A stretch of 64,000 nucleotides of DNA from the NCBI RefSeq assembly GCF_016906535.1, contig NC_057384.1, positions 806,001 to 870,000 of the forward strand. Reading direction: 5' to 3'. Each line of letters starts with the position of its first letter. Within the stretch, counting starts at the first letter, position 1. A program made the translations under genes and the position numbers. Origin of the DNA: Rhizoctonia solani. Taxonomy: Eukaryota; Basidiomycota; Agaricomycetes; Cantharellales; Ceratobasidiaceae. Positions 35,617 through 47,756 of the stretch are shown piece by piece. The notes beneath the pieces are model-generated. The model was not told the origin of the DNA, ran no database searches, and saw only the letters and a program-made list of their open reading frames with translations.

Positions 35617-36067
35617 TGTCACAACTCAGCTTGGACCTATGGTACAAGGGGGCTTAAAGTCTGTGGCCCTATCACCAATGGACTATCAGACAAGGAAGAA
35701 GGGCAACAAAGGCCCAAAAGGTATGGTTAGGGTAGCAGGCTATGAAGGCCTGGGTTATGATTTATAAGTGATGTGCACTAATGGCCAACTAAGGGCCTGG
35801 GTAAAGGGGATAGGTGAGAGTGAGGATGAATTGACAAAGAGGTCAAGTCTTGCTGTTCTAGTAGCAACTTGACCTGGTTTAAATACATGAAGCAAGCCAC
35901 ATCAAAAACAACAGTAACAAATAGTGAGTCATTTACAATTTCACATCATATATCAAGCATGTCACATGATCTTGATGAGTCATAAGTATATACCAAAAAA
36001 GGAAACCGTTCCAGAAAAAAGATAGAAAATAGTAAAAAATGATGTCATGCCAATGAAGGTCATGACA
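35617..36067 (+). repeat. LTR-K copy 2 (451 bp), no TSD
   Basis: It begins TGTCACAACTC and ends GGTCATGACA. Flanks CTAAA and CTGCC differ and the transposase does not resume on the right, so this is a recombinant or truncated insertion. Confidence 0.85.
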
Positions 36068-36137
36068 CTGCCAAGATCAGGTAATGTGTGGTCCTGGCTG
36101 TAGATTTGCACATGTAAGAAAATGGCAACTTGGGTTC

Positions 36138-36310
36138 TGTCCTGGACATGGTCATATGACCAGTACAAGTGGTTGCATGCTGGCCCCAGCCAAAATTTGG
36201 GGGGTAGCAGGTGTAATCATGGGTTGTCAGCAGAGGAATAATAGAGCTCTATGGCTTAGTGGTCAAGCTGGTTCAATTCCAGCTAGTTCTATTTTCCTCT
36301 GTTTATGACA
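36138..36310 (+). repeat. Solo TRIM LTR (173 bp), TSD GGTTC
   Basis: It runs TGTCCTGGACATGG...TTTATGACA, with GGTTC at 36133-36137 and 36311-36315. The acceptor stem of its tRNA-like segment is the best paired of all copies (TAGAGCT with AGTTCTA). Confidence 0.94.
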
Positions 36311-36897
36311 GGTTCCTGACCCTACTTTGGAGGGTTGTACCTAGAAGATACAGAGCCTTTAAGGCAGCAGCAATATGTAGTTGTTGCCTGCAACAAATTA
36401 AAGGGGCATCTTCATTGTCTAGTATAAGTGAGTACATGGAATTGAGGTAATTGTTGTATACCAACTGTAAGGTTGAGTACACACCAGTGGCAGGTGCTTA
36501 TGGCCATACTGATACAGTAGAATGCTGACTACTCTAAGGCTGACTACTGGGGATACTGCTTCAGGTGGGGGTAATGTATCTACTGGCAACAATGGGGGGC
36601 CTTAGGCCTGGAGGTGTGTGGATCTGGGTGACTACTGTGTGAGTGCAATACTTCTGAAGGTCCAGCTACTTAGCTGGCTACTGGAACCTCTCCAGATGAG
36701 AGACAAGGTAAAATTGACTTGGGGCTCCCAAGCAATTTTCCTGCTGTATATATAAGAACAGAACAATTTACAAGTTGGTCTGTGCTTGTGAGAATATAAG
36801 AGTCTGTGTGAAAAGAGAAGCATGCTGCAGGCTGCACAGAAGCTTGGATTTGCAGTAGGTGCCCTTGGCACAACATCTCAGTGCAGCATCTTGGCAT

Positions 36898-38675
36898 TGT
36901 CATGCCCTAGAGGCGTGACCACCTTAAAATCCACTAAGTCAAAGAAATAGTGAATATATGCGCTATTTTTATGAAGATTTATGGATATATGCAGATTTAT
37001 GCTATTTAGGCGCTGAGCGCTTATTATGTAATCTCATCACATGACCTTTAGTCATGTGATCTTGTTTTCTTATCTCTGGTTGTTGTAAATTGGGGGAAAA
37101 GAGGTTGAGACTCTGGTGCTGAGCAGAGTCTGTGTTGGAAGATTTCCCAATTTCCAAGCTAAGTAAAGAAGTAGCTTCTTTAGGGTTCTCTGGGTCTAGC
37201 TATCTTGAATACAATCAACTACAGATATATCTTTTCTCAGTGTAAAGTGTCTTAGTAAGTATTTCTCTAAGAGCAAGAGTACTGGCTCAGGTTCCCTTTG
37301 GCAGAGATAGTTATGTAAGTTTCACTCCTAGTTGCAGGAACTAACTGGTTACTTAGTATATATCCTTCTTTAAGGATGATTGCCTTCTGTTCACTTAACC
37401 TAAGAACTCTGTATCAGGTCTACAACCTTTCCACACTATGGGTACTTGGGAGATCCACTTATACAAGTTTAAGTTATTTGAAATCTTGAGGCACAATATA
37501 TCACACAATTGAGGGGGGCAAGCCCAAACCCAAGAGTGACAGTCAACAGTAACAGTGAGGTGGAGTAAAGTAAGGTGGTGCCCTCCAAGGGTATGCAAGA
37601 GTCCCCTTTTATACCCTAGAGTGGCAAGGTTACTGAGTCATTCACCTAGTCAGAGTATGAATATGACTTGCTTAGGACTGTGCTTCCTAAGACTTTGATT
37701 GGTGGGTGGGAAGGCACAGATATGACTAGGATGGAATGTGACTGCTCTTGGGTTGAACTGCAATTAGTTAAAAAATAGAAACATCTAAATACATGACTCA
37801 GTCTATCAAGAAATGCTTGGCAGCCAATGAGCACTTAGAGTGAGTCATTAGTGTGAGTCATTCTGGTGGCAAGCAGAATGACTCATAAGCAGGATTTGCA
37901 GTGCCACTAGAAATTACTAGATAAGGAGAACCTTAGTAATCTCATGAGAGGTATGACTCAACTAAGCTAGGAATAAGGTTCATTTCCCAAGTTAGAGCTA
38001 GTCATGTGATGAGCTAGATGTAAAGATACAAATATAATGATTAGTAAGGTACTTGAGCCACATAGATAGAATCTTGTGAAGCTAATATCTCCATGAGATC
38101 TTATCGTATGAGCACGTGACAGGCAGCGTTAGAACGAGCGAAAGGAGCTCTATTGAACGATATGTAATACATACAGTCAATATGAGCATTACATAGAGTA
38201 ATGACAGGAATAATGGAAAATAGGAGTCAAATGGCCATTAAATCAGAAAGTCAGATATATACAGATTATTGTGGATGGTGAGCTGTGAATGCAAAATTGT
38301 GTGATACATAACACTGGTCATGTGACCTTATCTTTGTTGTTATGTTTGTACATGTAATTACTCTTCCCCTTCTCTGTTGAATATATAAGGAGGGTTCTGA
38401 GAGCCTTAAGCCTCAGAACTTGACCTCTTATCCCCTTCCACCACTACCTACCCTAAGACATACAATTAAGAGTATTGCCTGAGAGCATACCAGTCCCTGT
38501 CAAAGGTTCCTTGCCCTGCTATCTTTATAGCATTAGTGCACTTTACTTTATATAGGTCTTGTCCTACCCTTATCTGGTAATTGCCTTGAGCATTGTTGGA
38601 TCCCACTTGCTGATAAGTCCTATATTAGGCAATAGCTTGTTGGGCTTTACCTTCTGGTAGTTGTTGGCTCTGACA
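36898..38675 (+). repeat. Solo LTR-I hosting LTR-H, TSD GGCAT
   Basis: It begins TGTCATGCCCTAGAGG and ends GTTGGCTCTGACA, with GGCAT at 36893-36897 and 38676-38680. LTR-H splits it. Confidence 0.92.
37081..38313 (+). repeat. Solo LTR-H copy 2 (1233 bp), TSD CTGGT
   Basis: Same length as copy 1 (18079-19311) with only a few differences, which I see as transitions near 38139, 38168 and 38188. CTGGT flanks it on both sides. It is among the youngest insertions in the window. Confidence 0.94.
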
Positions 38676-38682
38676 GGCATGA

Positions 38683-39241
38683 TGTCATGACCCAACTGTA
38701 AGGTTGGTCACTTGCTAGTGTTGGGCACTTAAGGCTGTACTAAACAATGCAAACAGCTATCTAAGGCTATACTACTCCTAACTACTATATCTACATTGCA
38801 TAAGGCAACAACTAACTATCTACTGTTGATGCAAAGGGGCCTTAGGCCTGGAGGTGTGATAGGTCAATTTTAATTGGGTAAGTGTGGGAACTACTGGCAG
38901 CCAACTACTCAGCTGGCTTCTGATAACCTGTCTTGTGATTGAGAGACAAGGTAAAATTGACTTGGGGTCTCCAAGCAATTTCCCTGCTGTATATATAGAC
39001 AAAAAGGAAACTATGTACATGGTCTGTGCTTGTGTGAATAGAAGAGTCCATGTGAAATGAGAAGTGTGCTGCAGGCTGCACAGAAGCGTGGATTTCTCCT
39101 AAGCACCCTTGGCATGGCACCTTGGCATAATAAGCACTGAGATCACATGATTGAAAAACATAAGATATAAAGTCCGTAAAAATGCTAAAAATATCAGAAA
39201 AATAATGTGAATCCAATGGTATATGTTAAGAGGGTGTAACA
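38683..39241 (-). repeat. Gypsy-F 3' LTR (LTR-F, 559 bp)
   Basis: On the minus strand it runs TGTTACACCC...GGTCATGACA. It holds a TATA-like CTATATATACAGC and, just downstream, the box CCCCAAGTCAATTTTACC, which is complementary to the element's primer site. Confidence 0.9.
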
Positions 39242-39256
39242 TTGCCCCCCCTTAAA
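39242..39256 (-). other. Gypsy-F polypurine tract
   Basis: The minus strand reads TTTAAGGGGGGGGCAA just before the 3' LTR. Confidence 0.85.
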
Positions 39257-41645
39257 GGCTCTTGGTGGCATCACAAGCCTTTTTGAGTCTAGCTTGGTTA
39301 TAATGCTTGATCTCTTCTTGGCTGTGTTCCAAGAGTTCTTCTGGCTCCCATGAGTTGTCTTTGGGGCCATAACCCTTCCATTTAACCAGGTAGAACCATT
39401 TCCCTTGTTGCCTTTTGGAGTTGATGATCTGATCCACTTTGTATTCTTCTTCCCCTTCAATGGTTTCTGGTGGGGGCATATCTGGAAAAGGCTGGCTTGG
39501 GGATTTGTTGACTTTTGACAGAAGACCCACATAGAGGATGTTGTGGATTTTCAGGGTTTCTGGTAACCTCAGGTGGTAAGCATGGGAAGACACTTTTTCT
39601 ATGACCTTGAAGGGTCCAAGGCATTTGGGGTCCAATTTATTTGAATTTGACTGGATTTGGACATTCCTTCCATCTAACCACACCCTTTTGCCTATTGCAT
39701 ATTCCAGGATCTTTCCACCCTTATTTGCCATTCTTTCCTTTGACAGTCTCAGGGCTGCTTCTGCCTCCTTCCATTCTTGGGCCAGAGTATCTGCTACTGG
39801 GTCTGCTTCTGGGGTGTTGGCTGGAATGTTTGAAGGGTTCATCACTGGTGGTCTTCCAAAAACCAATTCAAAGGGAGATTTCCCAGTAGCTGCATGTTTA
39901 GCATTATTGTAAGCAAATTCTGCTAGTGGTAACCAGTGGACTTGATCTGAATGGTCTGAAGCCACATAGGATCTGAGGTAGAATTTGATGAACTGATTTA
40001 CCCTTTTGGTCTGGCTGTCTGACTCTGGATGGTAGGCTGATGAGAATTAGGGGGAAATTCCCAAACATTGGTAGAGGGATCTCAGGAATTTACCCATGAA
40101 TGTGGTGCCTTGGTCTGAAATTGTCTTGACTGGGAACCCATGTAGCTTCCAGATATGGTTTGTGAATATGTTGGCCAGGCCCTTTGCAGAGATCTTCTTG
40201 GATACTGGGACAAAGTGACCCATTTTAGAAAACAAGTCAATCACTTCCAATATTGCATCCATCCCTTGAGATTTGGGAAATCCTGTGATAAAATCATAGG
40301 AGATTGTGTGAAAAGGGTAAGGGGGAACTTCCAGTGGTTTCAGGGCTATTACTGGTGCATGGGGGCACCTATTGGTTTGGCAAACTGGGCAACACTCAAC
40401 CCATTCCTTGGCTGATGACTTCATTCTGGGCCACCAAAGATTTCTTCCCAGGAGCTCCAGGGTCCTCTGTTGTCCAGGGTGACCTGCCAGGGGGGAGTCA
40501 TGAAATTCCTTGAGGAAATGCTCTTTTAGGGTTTCTATGTCTGGAACTACTAGCTTTCCCTGGTACCAAAGGAGATCTTCTTCCCAATTGTGATCCCTGT
40601 ATGCCTTTCTGATCAACAGGGGCGCATTATCAGCATCTCCTGTTAGGAAACAGATAATTGGCTCTAGCAATGGGTCTTCCTCAATCAGGGTGCAGATTTC
40701 CTCTGTGATGACAAGTTCTTCCTCCAAAGTGCCTGTATTGGCAAAGAACTCTGGTGGCAGCATGACCTCAGGTTCTTGGGGTGTGTCAGTATAATCCAAT
40801 CTTCTGGACAGTGCATCTGGTTTCCCTGACTGTTTTCCTGGGCAGTAGTGGATTTCAAAGTTGAAGTTGCTCATGAATATTTGCCAGCAAGCATGCCTTT
40901 GATTGAATGTCTGTGCTTGCATCCAGTATTCCAGGTTTCTATGGTCTGTGAAAACCTGGATTGGCTTGTCCATGGCCTTGGGGAAAATCTGCCATTCTTC
41001 CAGAGCTTTGATGATGGCCAAGAGCTCTTTGTTATGGGTATTGTAGTTGGCTTTGGCTCCTGAGAAGGATTTAGACATATATGCAATTGGGTGTAATTGG
41101 TTATCCAAGCCTTGTTGACTTAGTATGGCCCCCATAGCAACTCCCAATGCATCCATTTCCAGGTAATAAGGCAACTCAGGGTTGGAGTGAATTAGTACAG
41201 GCCCCTTGGTGACTAGCAACTTCAGTTCCTGGAATGCTTCTTCTTCTGGGGCTCCCCATGCCCAAGGGGTTTTCTTCCTGGTAAGGTTGTGGAGTGGGTG
41301 CGCAACAGAACTAAAGTTGGGGATGAATTGGCAGAGGTAATTGACAAACCCTAGGAAGGCCTGGACCTGTTTAGTTGTCTTGGGAGTGGGCCAGGAGGTA
41401 ACTGCTTTGATCTTCTTCTGATCCATGGAGAAGCCTGTTGGGGAAATCACAATACCCAGGTAATCTACTGTTGTGACATGGAAATGGCACTTGGATATTT
41501 TACAGAACAGTTGGTTGGCCATTAATTGCAATAGAACTTCTTGTACATGCTCAGGTTGTTCTTCTAGTTTCTCTGAGAAGATCAGGATGTTGTCCAAGTA
41601 AATGACCACAGTCATGTTAATGAGGTCCCAGAAGAGGTCATTCAT
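39252..41645 (-). pseudogene. Gypsy-F pol: RT palm to chromodomain, one in-frame stop
   Basis: Minus strand from 41645: RT active site region (VVIYLDNILIFS), thumb, RNase H (VFTDHRNLEYWMQ, PGKQSGKPDALSRR), H2C2 finger (FHDSPLAGHPGQQRT...CCPVCQTNR) and integrase core (ISYDFITGFP, ISDQGTTF). A TAA at 40047 follows GISP; the same frame resumes (SSAYHPESDSQTKRVNQ) through the C-terminal domain and chromodomain (EEYKVDQI, WKGYGPKDNSWEPEE). Two catalytic changes stand out: YLDD is YLDN, and the integrase catalytic Glu (usually TERVNQ) is Lys. Decayed but nearly complete. Confidence 0.9.
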
Positions 41646-42739
41646 GAAATGTTGGAATGCAGCTGGGGCATTAGTGAGACCAAAGGCATCACAAGGTATT
41701 CAAATAGCCTGTATTTAGTCCTAAAAGCCATCTTCCATTTATCTTCTTCTCTAATCCACACATTGTTGTACCCCCATTGTAGATCCAACTTGGTGAAAAT
41801 CTTGGCATGCCTCAATTTAGCCATGAGGTCATCCTGTCTTGGTAATGGGTAAACATTCTTGTGGGTGACATCATTTAGCTTCCTGTAGTCAACCACTAGC
41901 TGCAAAGAACTGTCTGCCTTTTTTACAAACATAACCAGAGCTCCAGCTGAAGATGTACTGGGATGGATCTTGCCTGTTGCTAGTTCTTCATCTATGTGTT
42001 GCTTTAGAGCCCTTGATTCTGCATCAGTCATGCCATAGATAGGGCCAGGGGAAAGTTTGGCATCAGGTAGTAGGTTAATGGCAATGTTGTATTCCCAGTG
42101 CGGTGGCAGGACCTTGAATTCTTCTTTGCCAAATACTTTAGCAAATTTGTGATACTGTGGGGGTAGGTCTGCCAAGGGATTTGGGTCTGCTTCTTCCTTG
42201 GAGGCAATTTGAACCTGTTCAGGGAATGTGACTAGTCCTTGTTGCCAGTTGATGAGAGGTGCTTCTGCTGTTAACCAAGTCATGCCTAGGATAGTCAAGG
42301 TATTTCCAATGGGGCAAACTAAAAATGGGACAGAATGGATGTGGCCATTGGCCAAGACTGTGAGATGGACCTGGTGCCAAATGCAACCAGTCTGTAATAT
42401 GGTACTGTCTAGCATTCTCACTACTTGTGGATTTTCAAGTAGGGTTTTTGGGATTTTTAATTTTTCTACTAGAGTCAGAGATATGAAGTTTGAGGTGGCT
42501 CCAGAGTCAATCAGGGTTTTTATGGGTTCTGTTGGAGAGTCACATAGTATCAGATCTAAGAAGAGGAGGGGTTTCTTGTTTGAATCCATAGCAATATATA
42601 CAATTTCAGAGACCAAGACATGTGTTTCTATTTTTGAGACCAAAGGTTCAATGGTAACCCTTGGCCTTACTCTTTTTCCAACTCTTCTTGGCCAATTTTG
42701 GCAGTTTCCTTGATTGTGGCTTTCCAGCCATTGGGACAC
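41642..42739 (-). pseudogene. Gypsy-F pol: protease and RT N-terminal half
   Basis: Minus strand: retropepsin with the active site intact (TLIDSGATSNFIS) and its end (ILGMTWL...PLINW), then RT fingers (VDYRKLNDVTHKNVYPLPRQ, KIFTKLDLQWGYNNV). A frameshift near YLVMP at about 41690 separates it from the rest of pol at 41645. Confidence 0.9.
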
Positions 42740-43427
42740 TGCTTAATTCCATGCCCTTTCTGCCCACATTTGATGCAGAGTCCTGCTGTGCATCAACAAT
42801 CTTGTTTCTCTGGGGTCATGTAATTGGGATCTTCTGATAGCTGGACCCTGTGGGTGGTAGTGGTGGAGGTAGAAGTGGTTGCAGCAGCCAGGGCTTTGAG
42901 TGCCTTCTTGGGGTGGTTCTCCTTGTTTTCCCAACAGGTATTGTCTATTTTGATTGAGGCAGCAAAGATTGCTTCAAGGTTGTTGGGAATATTATCCTTT
43001 GTGGACAGGAGCTCCTTTACCTTCCAGTCAAGGCCACACATGAATTGAGCTATGTAAGCTTCCTTGTTCCAATTGAGCTCTGGTATGAGGTTGCAGAACT
43101 CTGTGACATATTCTGCCATGGAGGTGGTCTGGGTGAGGGTAGCTATCTTGTGCACAGCAGCCTGTTTGGCGTCTGGGTCCACAAAAGCTTCCTTGAATTG
43201 GGCCCCTAGGGCCTTCATGGTAGTGGGGGCACTCCCTTTGCCCTTGATTATGTTGTTAATTAGAGAGAGGGCCCAGTCTGCAGCCTTATCCCCCATGTGG
43301 TACAAAATCTACACCACCATTTGCTCTTCCTTGTCACATTGGTTGTGGTGGAGTGCAACCCATAGCAGCATCTGGTCAAGCCACTGTGTAGCTTTGCACC
43401 CCTGGGTATCCCCCTTGTAAGGGTTGG

Positions 43428-45507
43428 TGTTACAACCCCCTAACATATACCACTAGAATTGCCTGATTTTTCTGATATTTTCACTATTTTTTACGGACTC
43501 AGTATCTTTTGTTTTTTGATCACATTGTTATGGATATGACATTCCTTTTATAATCTGTACTTATTTGATTAATTACACAAGTAATCTTACAGTAAATAAA
43601 TGAGATTAAGATGCAAACTAAGGTTTTCAAGGTCCCTCTATCCAATTGCAACCTTTGCAAAACCTATAAACCTCAGGAATACCCTTAATATGCAATATCC
43701 TTTGCATATATGCTGTTTTCTCACTCATTTACATATATATAAATTCAGCTGAGTAGATAAACAGTAACAAGTAATATTTCTCTTGCTTGTAGTATTTATT
43801 ATTCAAGATCTCATCTTGTGGCTACACACAGAAATATTCAGGGTCCCCCCTGTTGCATAGGCAAGTGCTCCAGTGCTTAATCAGCCCTTAAGCGCCAACA
43901 CACTAAATGCGCCTTTTCTCCATCACTCGGGCATCCCACACCGCCGAATCGCTTGCGCTTAGGTGCGCCTGTTTGTGCGCTCTAGAACGCTGGGTCAAAC
44001 TCCCAAAACGGACAGCATTTGGCGGAGTTATGCCCTATTTCCTGTAAGTACTCAGTACAGTGGTTTCCTACCTTTGGGACTGTTTACTCCAAGGATGAAA
44101 CACTTAGCCTTGGGACATCCAAGGACCCATACAGGTAAATACTGTCTTGGGGCAAATATTAGGAACTGTTATTTGTTTACTATGTACCAAAGTATTGGCT
44201 CCCTCAAGTGTTTCAGTTGCCACATGTACCCCCTGTACCCCCTCTTGGTATCAATCATGTATATACTTGTTTCTGCACCTTCTCAGGGTATAAAAGGACC
44301 CTGTGAAGACGCTTCTAATGCATCCACTTATCCATTTATCCACTCTTATATATTGACATATACACACAAGCCTTTAACAGCTTATCTGCACATTTACTTT
44401 AGTGATTGACTCACTGTAAATAGCATAGGAGGTTATTTGGCACACTAACCCATAGGCCAGTCCCAACAGACACAGGGTAATCTATTAGTGTACTTACTGC
44501 AACCCTGTGCCCCTTGACTGTCACAGTTGTTGAGTTCAAGACTGAGTATAGTGCAACAATACTGTAAGGATTGTTGTGATTGAGTGATAGTGTTTCAATC
44601 CACCATACCCCCCATATTGTAGATAGCTTTATCTACAGCATCTCAAAGTCCTAGATTTGCTTCAGGTAAACCCCATAAGTCTTAAGTCTTACTTAAGCAT
44701 CCATAAGTCCTATACATATCAGACAAATCCTATAAATCCTGTACATTAGTCAGGTGACCCCCTTACCTAAGGTACTATCCCAGAGACCTTAAGTATACAT
44801 ACCCTTAGTCACTTAGGCTTAAGTAACCTTAGTCTAAGGTACTATACATTACCAACCACCTGCACTTGATAGTTGGTAGAGTATTTGTTAGGAGTTGTTT
44901 ATTCCTGATAAACCTAGTATATATTGTGCATATATTTGGTGCATATATTCTGATACTTAATTCTAGTTACTGGCTATTCCCATATACATTTTGTATATAG
45001 TAATTCTTTCTTACTCCTGTACTTACACAACTCTTAACACACATGATCTTGGTGCTTATCATGCCAAGATGCCACACCAAGATGCTGTGCCAAGGGCACT
45101 TAGGAGAAATCCATGCTTCTGTGCAGCCTGCAGCATGCTTCTCTTTTCACATGTAGTCTTCTATTCACACATGCACAGACCACATGTACTTAGAAGTATT
45201 GCCTATATATACAGCAGGGAAATTGCTTGGAGACCCCAAGTTGATTTTACCTTGTCTCATATTCATTGGGGAGGATATCAGAAGCCAGCTAAGTAGACTG
45301 GCTGCCAGTAGTATCATTGCTACCCCTTACCTAACTCATCACACCTCCCAGGCCTAAGGCCCCATTGTCAACAGTAGATAATAGTAGGACACCTTAAGCA
45401 CCAGTAGTGTAGCCTTCATATTAGATTACATAAGCAGTGTCTGTAGTAGTATGGCCACAAGCGCCCACCCACTAGCAAGTACCCAACCTTACAGTTGGCA
45501 TACAATA
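43428..45507 (+). repeat. Solo LTR-F hosting LTR-D, TSD GTTGG
   Basis: It begins TGTTACAACCCC and ends GGCATACAATA. GTTGG lies at 43423-43427 and 45508-45512. Its orientation is opposite to Gypsy-F, so it is a separate insertion in gag. Confidence 0.92.
43526..45039 (+). repeat. Solo LTR-D (1514 bp), TSD CACAT
   Basis: It begins TGTTATGGATATGAC and ends CTCTTAACA. CACAT flanks both sides. This copy defines the LTR-D ends and supports the reading of the inverted pair at 13638-17000. Confidence 0.94.
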
Positions 45508-45848
45508 GTTGGGGGGTTCCATCTTGGGACATTTGGTATTACCCCCTTCATCAAATGGGGTGAGTGATGCTAGACCCTGAGGCGCTGTGCAAGGCTCCCC
45601 CTTGATCTCTCTGCAGGGTTCTTCCTCCACTGAGTTGTAACCAACCATGCTTCTGGTGGGGCAAAAAGGGTCCCCAAGTCCTTGTCTGCCAGGCCTAGCC
45701 ATTCTTGGAGTGTGAGACAGTCCTCCCTCCTGATCTGGTGGGGTGGTTGGACTATGCGCTGGTACAGGCTTTGGTGCTCCTTGGTCCTTGTCTCCTGCAA
45801 GGTCATTGGTTTCCTTGCATATGACAAGGAGTTGGGTGATTTGTTCCC

Positions 45849-46020
45849 TGTCCTGGACAGGGTCACATGACTGGTACAAGTGGTTGCATGCTGGCCCAGC
45901 CCAATTTTGGGGGGTTGCAGGTGTAATCATGGGTTGTCAGCAGAGGAATAATGGGGCCCTATAGCTTAGTGGTCAAGCTGGTTCAATTCCAGCTAGTTCT
46001 ATTTTCCTCTACTTATGACA
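45849..46020 (+). repeat. Solo TRIM LTR (172 bp), TSD TTCCC
   Basis: It runs TGTCCTGGACAGGG...CTTATGACA, with TTCCC at 45844-45848 and 46021-46025. It is inserted in Gypsy-F gag. Confidence 0.94.
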
Positions 46021-46440
46021 TTCCCCCTGGGTTTTGACTTGGTCCTGGAGGGACCCAACTTGGGTGGTGAGGGCTTGTATAGCCTTGAGGAGAGCAAGAG
46101 TGGTTGGCTAAGGTTCCATTTGTGGCAAGTCTTGCAAAGTGGGTGATGTGCTGCAAGAGGGTGGTTTGGAGTGGATTTCCATGGAATGTTGAGAGGAGCA
46201 GCTGGCAGGATGGGAGTAGGGGTGTGGGGTGCCAAAGTGTGTGGATGGAATGTTTGGAACAGCATGGGGAAAGGTTTGCCTGGTACAGGACTTAAGAGCA
46301 GTTTCTGTGTACTGTGTTACCTGCCAAACCTTTGTGTCTAGCACCTGGCATTGAACTATCCCTACAACAAATCAACAGACCTGGCAGTTGTGATATGAGC
46401 AGGCTTTTAGCAAGCAGGTGTGTCAGCTGTCTAAGGTTGC

Positions 46441-46981
46441 TGTCATGCCCTAGAGGCGTGACCACCTTAGAATCCACTAAGTCAAAGAAGTAGTGAATAT
46501 ATGCGCTATTTTCATGAAGATTTATGGATATATGCATCTTTATGCTATTAAGGTGCTGAGCACTTATTATGTAATCAAATCACATGATCTTTAGTCATGT
46601 GATCCTGTCTTTCTTATCTTTGGTCATGTGACCTTATCTTTGTTATTGTGTTTGTCATTGTATATACTCTTCCCCTTTACTGTTGAATATATAAGGAGGG
46701 TTCTGAGAGCCTTAAGCCTCAGAACTTGACCTCTTATCCCCATCCACACCTACTACACTAAGACATACACCTAAGAGTATTGCCTGAGAGCATACCAGTC
46801 CCTGTCAAAGGTCCCTTGCCCAGCTGTCTTAACAGCATAGTGCACTCTTACTACATTGGTCTTGTCCAACCCCTTATCTGGCAGTTGCCTTGAGCTCTGT
46901 TAGATCCTACTAGCCCATACTTAAGTCCCTCTGGGCTGTTAGCTAGTTAGGTTTACCCTGTGGTAGTTGTTGGCTCTGACA
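46441..46981 (+). repeat. Solo LTR-I (541 bp), TSD GTTGC
   Basis: It runs TGTCATGCCCTAGAGG...GGCTCTGACA; GTTGC occurs at 46436-46440 and 46982-46986. It lies in the Gypsy-F leader. Confidence 0.93.
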
Positions 46982-47165
46982 GTTGCTAAGTACTGTGTTC
47001 CAGCAAAACACATGGTATGCAGACAATAAACACCTTCTGCCTTAAATCAATTTGGTACTACCTGGGACCAATGTCTGTTTGATTATTAAAGACAAAAGGG
47101 GAGTCCAATCAGGTTATTTCCCTTGTGCTAGTACAGGGGTGTGTCTTGTTTGTTGAACAAGCCTA

Positions 47166-47184
47166 CAAGAAGTCAATTTTACAA
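47166..47184 (-). other. Gypsy-F primer-binding site, self-priming type
   Basis: Directly inside the 5' LTR the minus strand reads TTGTAAAATTGACTTC. There is no TGG start for a tRNA primer. Thirteen bases (GTAAAATTGACTT) are complementary to AAGTCAATTTTAC in the LTR, located about 30 nt after its TATA-like box. Confidence 0.7.
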
Positions 47185-47756
47185 TGTTGTGACCCAACTG
47201 TCAGGTTGGTCACTTGCTAGTGTTGAGCACTTAAGGCTGTACTAAACAATGCAAACAGCTATCTAAGGCTATACTACTCCTAACTACTGTATCTACATTG
47301 CATAAGGCAACAACTAACTATCTACTGTTGATGCAAAGGGGCCTTAGGCCTGGAGGTGTGATAGGTCAATTTTAATTGGGTAAGTGTGGGAACTACTGGC
47401 AGCCAACTACTCAGCTGGCTTCTGATAACCTGTCTTGTGATTGAGAGACAAGGTAAAATTGACTTGGGGTCTCCAAGCAATTTCCCTGCTGTATATATAG
47501 ACAAAAAGGAAACTATGTACATGGTCTGTGCTTGTGTGAATAGAAGAGTCCATGTGAAATGAGAAGTGTGCTGCAGGCTGTGCAGAAGTGTGAATTTCTC
47601 CTAAACACCCTTGGCATGGCATCTTGGCATGGCACCTTGGCATAATAAGTGCCAAGATCACATGATTGAAAAACATAAGATATAAAGTCCATCAAAATGC
47701 TAAATATATCAGAAACCTAATGTGAATCCAATGGTATATGTTAAGAGGATGTAGCA
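47185..47756 (-). repeat. Gypsy-F 5' LTR (LTR-F, 572 bp)
   Basis: The plus strand runs TGTTGTGACCC...GGATGTAGCA, followed by CATAA, which pairs with CATGA at the far end as TSD. Confidence 0.88.

Larger units (their letters stand above)
42743..46119 (-). pseudogene. Gypsy-F gag, interrupted by LTR-F/LTR-D and a TRIM LTR
   Basis: The ATG is at 46117-46119, followed after two codons by TAG in the place of a likely Gln, then a coiled-coil-like start (LALLKAIQALTTQVGSLQDQ). The frame resumes beyond the TRIM LTR (45848-45513), then beyond the LTR-F nest (43427-42743) with the capsid domain (MYHMGDKAADWALSLI) and a CCHC knuckle (CIKCGQKGHGIKQC, about 42745-42790). Stops show decay. Gag forms the packaging particle. 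Confidence 0.82.
38683..47756 (-). mobile_element. Gypsy-F chromovirus, full length with nested insertions, TSD CATGA/CATAA
   Basis: The minus-strand element has LTRs at 47185-47756 (5') and 38683-39241 (3'), a primer site next to the 5' LTR, gag, pol in the order protease, RT, RNase H, integrase, chromodomain, and a polypurine tract. It sits inside an older LTR-F of its own family. Later insertions in gag and leader are LTR-F (with LTR-D), a TRIM LTR and LTR-I. Coding defects are listed with the genes. Confidence 0.9.
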
